Assembly (NCBI RefSeq): GCF_000331735.1
Contig: NC_020126.1
Location: 7,009,501-7,073,500 of the forward strand
DNA length: 64,000 nucleotides
Origin: Myxococcus stipitatus DSM 14675
Lineage (GTDB): Bacteria; Myxococcota; Myxococcia; Myxococcales; Myxococcaceae
Direction of reading: 5' to 3'
A program made the position numbers and the translations under genes. Below are positions 59,190 to 64,000 of this stretch, piece after piece. Position 1 is the stretch's first letter, and every line of letters starts with the position of its first letter. The notes under the pieces were generated by a model. That model saw nothing but the letters and a program-made list of their open reading frames with translations, was not told the origin of the DNA and made no database searches.

Positions 59190-59939
59190 TTATTGCGACA
59201 GGGACTCCATCAAGGACTCGTCCATCTCGAAGTTCGCGTGCACGTTCTGCACGTCGTCGTTGTCCTCGAGCGCGTCCATCAGCTTGAGCATCTTCTTCGC
59301 ATTATCACCGTCGAGCTGGACGGTATTCTGCGGCAGATACATCCATTTCTGCTCACCCAGCGACAGGCCCGCCGACTCCAGGCTCACGGCCACCGTGTGC
59401 AGGTCCGCGGGCGCGGTGCGCACCTCGAAGCCGTCCGAGCCCTGGGGCAAGACATCCTCGGCTCCCGCCTCCAGCGCCTTCTCCAGCACCGCGTCCTCCG
59501 CGGGGCCTGGTTTCACGGTGACGACACCCTTCTTGTGAAACATCCAGGCCACCGCGCCCTCGGCGCCCAGGTTGCCGCCGTGACGGCCAAACACGGAGCG
59601 CACGTCGGCGGAGGTGCGGTTGCGATTGTCGGTGAGACATTCCACGAGCACCGCCACGCCGCCGGGGCCGTAGCCCTCGTACATGACCTCCTCGTAGCTC
59701 TCCCCCTCCAGCTCACCGGTGCCCTTCTTGATGGCGCGCTCGATGGTGTCCTTGGGGATGTTGGCCTCGCGAGCCAACCCCAACGCCACGCGCAGCCGCG
59801 CGTTGCCACTCGGGTCTCCCCCGCCCAGCCTCGAGGAGACGGTGATCTCCTTGATGACCTTCGAGTAGAGCTTGCCCTTGGTCGCGCCCATCGCGGCCTT
59901 CTGGCGCTTGATCTTCGACCATCGATTGTGACCAGACAT
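59190..59939 (-). CDS. yebC: YebC/PmpR-family transcriptional/translation-related protein
   Basis: The 249-residue protein has the full-length family hallmarks: SGHNRWSKIKRQKAAMGA at the start, LALGLAREANIPKDTIERAI-type helix and YEGYGPGGVAVLVECLTDN. YebC-like proteins affect gene expression and, in recent work, translation of proline-rich stretches. It lies first in the yebC-ruvC-ruvA order, a common arrangement in bacteria. Located in the cytoplasm. Confidence 0.96.
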   Translation of the reverse strand: MSGHNRWSKIKRQKAAMGATKGKLYSKVIKEITVSSRLGGGDPSGNARLRVALGLAREANIPKDTIERAIKKGTGELEGESYEEVMYEGYGPGGVAVLVECLTDNRNRTSADVRSVFGRHGGNLGAEGAVAWMFHKKGVVTVKPGPAEDAVLEKALEAGAEDVLPQGSDGFEVRTAPADLHTVAVSLESAGLSLGEQKWMYLPQNTVQLDGDNAKKMLKLMDALEDNDDVQNVHANFEMDESLMESLSQ

Positions 59940-59998
59940 GAAGGTATCGCCCCTGGGCGGCCTTCTCTCCCAGCCCGGGGCGTGGAGTCAAACCCTCT

Positions 59999-61123
59999 TC
60001 AGTCCGCGTCCTGTCGCGCCGCCGTCGTCACGAGCTCGGGCTCGGACTCCACCGAGGGCATGGGCTCGAAGAACCCTGTCGGGCCCGACGAGCCACTCGC
60101 CTTCTCGCGCTCCTCGATGAGACAAGCGGGCACGAGCACTCCCAGCGCGAACAGCCGCGTCGCCGCCTCGTAGGCCACGACCTCCGGGTAGCGGCACTCG
60201 AGCAGCGCCGCGCGCATCGTGCGTCGCCCATCGAACAGTCGCACGACCTCGCCCACGTCCTCGGGCAGCGAGGGCAGCTCCGCCGCCAGCCGCGTGAAGT
60301 CCACCGTCAGCCGGGACGCCAGCGGCAAGCCTCGCGCCCTCAGCGCATCGAAGCGCTCCAGCGCCGGCAACACCGTCTCGCACAGATAGGCCCGGTCCAT
60401 CGTGAACGAGCCCTTGTGCAGCTCCGGCCCCAGCGCCACCTCGTACGCGCCACTGGCGAAGCCCAGCATGCGGCGGAAGGCCAGGCTCCCGCGCTCGCCG
60501 TGGAACAGGGCATCCACCACCAGGCCATGGCGGAACGCGAACCAGCCCTCCCCTTCCGCCAGCACCAACCGTCCCGAGCGGACTCCCGACAACAGCGCCC
60601 GCGTCACCTGCGACAAGGACAGCCGCGCGGTGTGTGACGCGAACGTGGCCGTCCCCGTCGCGCGCCCCGACTTGAGCCGCGCCAGCGACACCACGTCCTC
60701 CACCGCCACCGGCCACGCCAGATAGTCGTCCGCGCCCACGCCCCCCGCGAGGTCGCGATGAAACTCCTCCACGCGCCTGGCGAGCAGCAACACCGGCAAG
60801 TGCGCGGTGCGCACGTCCGCGCGAATCTGTCCGCAGAGGCCGAAGCCATCCCCGTCGGGGAGCTCCACCTCCGAGATGACCAACCTGGGCAACGGCCCTT
60901 CCGCCGCCAGCGACTCCAGCGCGGCCTGCGCGCCGCTCACCAGCAGCGCCTCGAAGCCCGCCTCCACCAGCGCCGCCGCCAGCGCGGACTGCGCGCCCGC
61001 ATCCGAGTCCACCAGCAGCACCCGCGCCCGACTCCGCCCGCTTCGACGACGCCCCCCGACCTCCGAAGGCACCGAGGCCACCGGGACAGGACGCGGGGGG
61101 TGTTGGGTAGACACGGCAGTCAT
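59999..61123 (-). CDS. Degenerate response regulator with DUF4388 domain
   Basis: The ATG at 61123 (374 residues) begins before the receiver. The receiver (about 33-150) starts RVLLVDSDAGAQSALAAALV, but the phosphorylated Asp is Glu (LVISEVELPDGDG), the Thr/Ser is Ala (VLLLARRV) and the Lys is Trp (DDYLAWPVAVED). It cannot be controlled by ordinary phosphorylation and may be locked on. A DUF4388 domain follows (VTRALLSGVRSGRLVLAEGE), then a helical C-terminus. No DNA-binding domain is seen. It lies 59 bp downstream of the yebC coding region on the same strand? It is upstream of yebC, so it may be co-transcribed with it. Confidence 0.85.
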   Translation of the reverse strand: MTAVSTQHPPRPVPVASVPSEVGGRRRSGRSRARVLLVDSDAGAQSALAAALVEAGFEALLVSGAQAALESLAAEGPLPRLVISEVELPDGDGFGLCGQIRADVRTAHLPVLLLARRVEEFHRDLAGGVGADDYLAWPVAVEDVVSLARLKSGRATGTATFASHTARLSLSQVTRALLSGVRSGRLVLAEGEGWFAFRHGLVVDALFHGERGSLAFRRMLGFASGAYEVALGPELHKGSFTMDRAYLCETVLPALERFDALRARGLPLASRLTVDFTRLAAELPSLPEDVGEVVRLFDGRRTMRAALLECRYPEVVAYEAATRLFALGVLVPACLIEEREKASGSSGPTGFFEPMPSVESEPELVTTAARQDAD

Positions 61124-61228
61124 GGATACGAAATTATTCCAGCGAACCCAGACAAGATCGCAACCTCGACACAAGCCCTCGGAATCGTTGAGTTTCCGTC
61201 ACCAGCATGGCGCGGTAGGGTGTGCGGC

Positions 61229-61945
61229 ATGACTCACTTCGTCTCTCGGGCCCTCCTGGCGTCCTCGCTGCTCCTGGCCTCCACCTCGGCGGCCCAGCCA
61301 GCCACTCCCGCTCAACCCGGAGCGGCGGGACAGGTCGACGTGGCGCAGACGCCGCTCTCCTCGGACGACGAGGACCGGATGGGCGCGGTGATTGCGCCCG
61401 CGACGCTGCCCGGCCGGACGACGGCGCTGTATGGCTATGCGGGAGCGCCCGAGCTGGGCGTGGGCTTCCGCCAGGGCCTCTCCCTGGTCGAGCTGGAGGC
61501 GCGCGCGCGCTTCAACTGGTTTCAAATCTCCGCGGCGCTGGAGTTGGTGGGGCGGCTGAAGGTGTACGAGCAGGGCTCCGTGTCGTTGGCGCCGTCGCTG
61601 GGCCTGGGCGTGGTGTTCAACTCCGGCTCCACGTACATGGACGACCAGAACTTCTCGGGCGTGCTGCTGCGCATGTCACCGGGCCTGGTCGTGAACTGGC
61701 GGGTGGCGGAGACGGTGTCGATTCTCGGCCTGGTGGATGTGCCGGTGGACATCGGCCTCTCCAAGTCGGAGTCGCGGCGGGTGCAGGCGCTCGGCGGTGG
61801 CGGCGTCGAGGTGTACCTGGGCAACGGCATGTCCGTGCTGCTCGCGGGACAGCTCGGGCTGGAGGCCTTCCGGGAGCGCGCGGGCCTCTCCGACACGCGG
61901 CTGGGCTGGGCGCTGAAGGCGGGCCTGGGCGCGCGGCTCTTCTAG
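61229..61945 (+). CDS. Exported beta-barrel-like protein
   Basis: The ATG at 61229 (238 residues) starts a Sec signal (FVSRALLASSLLLASTSAAQ). The mature protein alternates hydrophobic residues in strands (LVELEARARFNWFQISAALE, SVSLAPSLGLGVVFNSG, SVLLAGQLGLEAF) and ends in GAGLGARLF-type aromatic residue, the pattern of small outer-membrane barrels. No family is recognised. It is divergent from the degenerate response regulator gene (105-bp gap) and convergent with the NtrC-type gene with 2 bp between stops. Confidence 0.7.
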   Translation: MTHFVSRALLASSLLLASTSAAQPATPAQPGAAGQVDVAQTPLSSDDEDRMGAVIAPATLPGRTTALYGYAGAPELGVGFRQGLSLVELEARARFNWFQISAALELVGRLKVYEQGSVSLAPSLGLGVVFNSGSTYMDDQNFSGVLLRMSPGLVVNWRVAETVSILGLVDVPVDIGLSKSESRRVQALGGGGVEVYLGNGMSVLLAGQLGLEAFRERAGLSDTRLGWALKAGLGARLF

Positions 61946-61947
61946 CG

Positions 61948-63321
61948 TCACGTCAGGCCGTAGCGGTCCAGCTTCTTGAGGAGTCCCTGTCGTGACAGGC
62001 CCAGGGCCTCCGCCGAGTGCGTGCGGTTGCCACCGTGGCGCTTCAGGGCCTCCTCGATTTCACGGCGCTCCAGCGCCTCCACCTTCGCGGCCAGCGTGGT
62101 GGCGCCCGTGGGAGCTGCTCGCGGGCGCTCGCTTCCGGTGAAGGACAGGTCCTCGGGCTGAAGCTCGCGACGCTCTCCCGCGAGCACCGTCGCGCGCTGC
62201 ATCTCGTGCCGGAGCTCACGCAGGTTGCCCGGCCAGGCATGCGCCGCGAGCGCCTCCGCGGCGGCCTCCGACAACAACCGGGCCCGACCATCCGGACACA
62301 GGTGCGCGCACTGGTTGAGGAAGTGCGTGGCCAGCAGCGGCAGGTCCAGGGCGCGCTCACGCAGCGCGGGCAGCCGGACCTCCACGCCCTTCACACGCCA
62401 GTAGAGGTCCTCGCGAAACGCCCCCTCCTGGAGCATGCGGCCCAGGTCCCGATGCGTCGCGGAGATGAGGCGCACGTCGACGTGCACCGGGCGGTCCGCG
62501 CCCACGGGCAGGATGTCTCCGGTCTCCAACGCACGCAGCACCTTCACCTGGAGGGCCGGCGTCATGTCGCCCAGCTCGTCCAGGAACAGCGTGCCGCCAT
62601 CGGCCTCGGCGAAGAGGCCTCGATGGTCCCGCGTCGCCCCGGTGAAGCTGCCCTTCACATGGCCGAAGAGCGCGCTCTCCAGCAGCGTCTCGGGGAGCGC
62701 GCCGCAGTTGACCGGGATGAAGGGGCCCGACTGGCGGCGGCTCTTGAGGTGCACCGTTCGCGCGAGCAGCTCCTTGCCCGTGCCGTTCTCTCCGGTGACG
62801 AGCACCGGCAAGTCACTGGTCGCCACCCGCTCGGCCAGGGAGACAGCGGCGAGGAACGAGGGGCTCTGCCCCACCATGGCCGCGTCCCTGGACGCCTGCT
62901 CCAGGGAGGTGCGCAGCGCCTCGACCTGCCGCTCCAGGGCCACGCGGGCCAGCGCGCGTTGCACGACGACCAGGAGCACATCCGGGTCCACCGGCTTGGT
63001 GAGGAAGTCGTACGCACCCAGGCGAATCGCCTCCAGCGAGTGGCGCGTGTCCCCCACGCCGGAGATGACGATGACCTTGGTGCCCGGCCTCGCATCGAGC
63101 AGCGCGGCCAGGCCCTCCAGCCCCGCGGACACGCTGCCGTCCGGAGGCAGCATCAGGTCCAGGAGGACCAGCGGGAACGCCCGTGCCTCGAACGCCGCGC
63201 GGGCGGAGGGACGGTCCCCCGCCTCCACCACGTCATGCCCCGCGTCGCGCAGCAGCTTGCCGTAGACCTTGCGGAAGGCGGCATCGTCGTCGACGAGCAG
63301 CAGCGGCTGGGAAGAGGCCAT
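61948..63321 (-). CDS. NtrC-family sigma-54-dependent response regulator
   Basis: About 457 residues from the ATG at 63321; a GTG at 63330 adjoining the previous stop is equally possible. The receiver (1-120) is intact, with Asp pair LLVDDDAAF, phosphorylation site VLLDLMLPP and Lys in FLTKPVDP. The AAA+ domain (about 140-370) has Walker A GENGTGKE, the sigma-54 contact loop GSFTGA (normally GAFTGA) and Walker B LFLDELGDM. The C-terminal Fis-type helix-turn-helix is GNRTHSAEALGLSRQGLLKK. It activates sigma-54 promoters. The partner kinase is not in the window. Confidence 0.95.
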   Translation of the reverse strand: MASSQPLLLVDDDAAFRKVYGKLLRDAGHDVVEAGDRPSARAAFEARAFPLVLLDLMLPPDGSVSAGLEGLAALLDARPGTKVIVISGVGDTRHSLEAIRLGAYDFLTKPVDPDVLLVVVQRALARVALERQVEALRTSLEQASRDAAMVGQSPSFLAAVSLAERVATSDLPVLVTGENGTGKELLARTVHLKSRRQSGPFIPVNCGALPETLLESALFGHVKGSFTGATRDHRGLFAEADGGTLFLDELGDMTPALQVKVLRALETGDILPVGADRPVHVDVRLISATHRDLGRMLQEGAFREDLYWRVKGVEVRLPALRERALDLPLLATHFLNQCAHLCPDGRARLLSEAAAEALAAHAWPGNLRELRHEMQRATVLAGERRELQPEDLSFTGSERPRAAPTGATTLAAKVEALERREIEEALKRHGGNRTHSAEALGLSRQGLLKKLDRYGLT

Positions 63322-63330
63322 GGGGCGCAC

Positions 63331-63573
63331 TCAGTCGGGCAAGGGGGCCTGTCGAGGCGTGCCCACGAGCTCCAGGGTGCGCAGCGCCACCTGGATGAGC
63401 GTCTGGGCACACGGCTCACAGCCGCCGCCACAGCACCGGGGCCAGCGGCCCTCCGGGTTGCGCAGCAGGGGCCGCACGCAGGACTGGTAGTAGCTGGGCA
63501 GACCCAGCTCCTCACTGGCGCGGGCCAGCGCGGAGTCGAGGGGAGACGCTGTGGGCTCGGTGACGTCGGACAC
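63331..63573 (-). CDS. Small Cys-rich protein upstream of the NtrC-type gene
   Basis: The GTG at 63573 gives 80 residues beginning VSDVTEPTASPLDSALARAS, and the stop directly adjoins the next start codon, so it is translated together with the response regulator. The middle holds RCCGGGCEPCAQ, a Cys4 cluster that could bind zinc or an Fe-S centre. No other domain is recognised. The longer frame to 63705 adds Gly/Ala-rich residues and is less likely. It may be a small redox or metal accessory to the regulator. Confidence 0.6.
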   Translation of the reverse strand: MSDVTEPTASPLDSALARASEELGLPSYYQSCVRPLLRNPEGRWPRCCGGGCEPCAQTLIQVALRTLELVGTPRQAPLPD

Positions 63574-63740
63574 AACGGCTTCATAGCAATGGAATCGCGC
63601 GCGCGCAGCGGCCGTCCCGTGCCCCCCAGGCGCCGCCCCGCTGCGAGCCTCCCGCGAGGAGTCCTGCTCGACTGCCCCGCCGGCCCCTCCTCCACCCGGC
63701 GTCACGGAGCTTCCGCCCCGGCCCCCTCACCCAGGAGGGT

Positions 63741-64000
63741 TCAGCCGCGAACCACCACCTCGCGGACCTCTCGGGACACCTCTCGCACGTCCACCTTCAC
63801 CTCGAGGAAGTGCGACATCGTCTCGATTTGCGTCACCGCATGGCCGTCCAGCGGCACGGTGCGGAACGTCCCACCCTTCGCCAGCGCGAACAGGAGCAGG
63901 AGCTGGTCGCACAGGTGCTCGCCCACCGGCACCTCCGCGTCCAGGTAGCGCTTCACCTCCGACGCCACCTCCTCGGCCACGACCTCCGCGCGCTTGCCGC
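63741..64000 (-). CDS. rtcA: RNA 3'-terminal phosphate cyclase, C-terminal end (truncated by window)
   Basis: The frame is open to the end of the window and ends at 63741. The visible 86 codons read VKRYLDAEVPVGEHLCDQL, LLLFALAKGGTFRTVPLDGHA and TQIETMSHFLEVKVDV, the C-terminal block of RtcA (EYLADQLLxPxALAxGGxFTTxPLxxHxxTNIExIxxFL). RtcA converts RNA 3' phosphates to 2',3'-cyclic phosphates in RNA repair. The catalytic His that is adenylylated is in the visible part (DGHA, where homologs have the conserved His). The start and the rest of the gene are outside the window. Confidence 0.88.
   Translation of the reverse strand, partial: GKRAEVVAEEVASEVKRYLDAEVPVGEHLCDQLLLLFALAKGGTFRTVPLDGHAVTQIETMSHFLEVKVDVREVSREVREVVVRG

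Noticed and set aside
61948-63321. RtcR regulator for the adjacent rtcA
   Set aside because: RtcR carries a CARF domain; this protein has a standard receiver with an intact phosphorylation Asp.
1-64000. CRISPR arrays, rRNA genes, riboswitches
   Set aside because: No regularly spaced repeats, rRNA motifs or riboswitch-like leader were recognised in the window by eye.

Overview
The window is high-GC, densely packed DNA whose gene content points to a myxobacterium of the Myxococcus/Corallococcus/Pyxidicoccus type (Myxococcota). The evidence is the many secreted lipoproteins and proteases (M57, M36, gluzincin), a TPR tail of a probable Ser/Thr kinase, ECF sigma factors, DUF4388 proteins, a caspase-like protein and a sigma-54 response regulator. 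This is an inference from gene families; no rRNA or other taxonomic marker is present.

Layout. 1-12,700: TPR/kinase tail, an ECF sigma factor with a haloalkane dehalogenase, secreted proteins including a metzincin with two LCCL domains, LysR/SDR, LysM and AraC genes, and an aberrant MBL-fold lipoprotein. 12,800-21,250: an accessory segment with a decayed DUF1254/DUF1214 gene, two small ORFs, a 1,721-residue NLR-like protein (nucleoside phosphorylase, NACHT NTPase, pentapeptide repeats, 14 WD40 repeats), a deleted IS3 element, a second transposase relic and a lipoprotein gene. Identical 26-bp repeats resembling a tRNA 3' end lie at 13,146 and 21,222, and a tRNA-Gly(CCC) gene follows the second. 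21,700-30,350: M36 protease, a very large patatin, a radical SAM protein, a GlsB-type membrane protein, a chalcone-isomerase-like protein and serC. 30,500-34,670: an operon of ECF sigma, putative anti-sigma, caspase-like lipoprotein and Cys-rich lipoprotein. 34,670-36,600: a bufferin/HvfA-like RiPP cluster (precursor, MNIO enzyme, partner). 36,670-51,800: gluzincin, TetR/thioesterase, a KAS II-type synthase, an ScfR/PrpR-type regulator with a palindromic operator candidate, TauE/SafE and DUF1634, pepA, DUF4388, DsbA-like and lpxC. 52,290-64,000: ruvB, ruvA, ruvC and yebC with neighbours, a degenerate response regulator, an NtrC-type regulator and the end of rtcA.

The strongest candidate for a new system is the PNP-NACHT-pentapeptide-WD40 protein. 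Its layout suggests a self-contained immune receptor: a C-terminal sensor, a central oligomerising NTPase, and an N-terminal enzyme that could cleave a nucleotide or nucleoside. The lipobox-bearing RiPP precursor with its MNIO cluster and the sigma/caspase operon are the next most interesting loci. Functions are inferred from motifs seen by eye; no database search was run.
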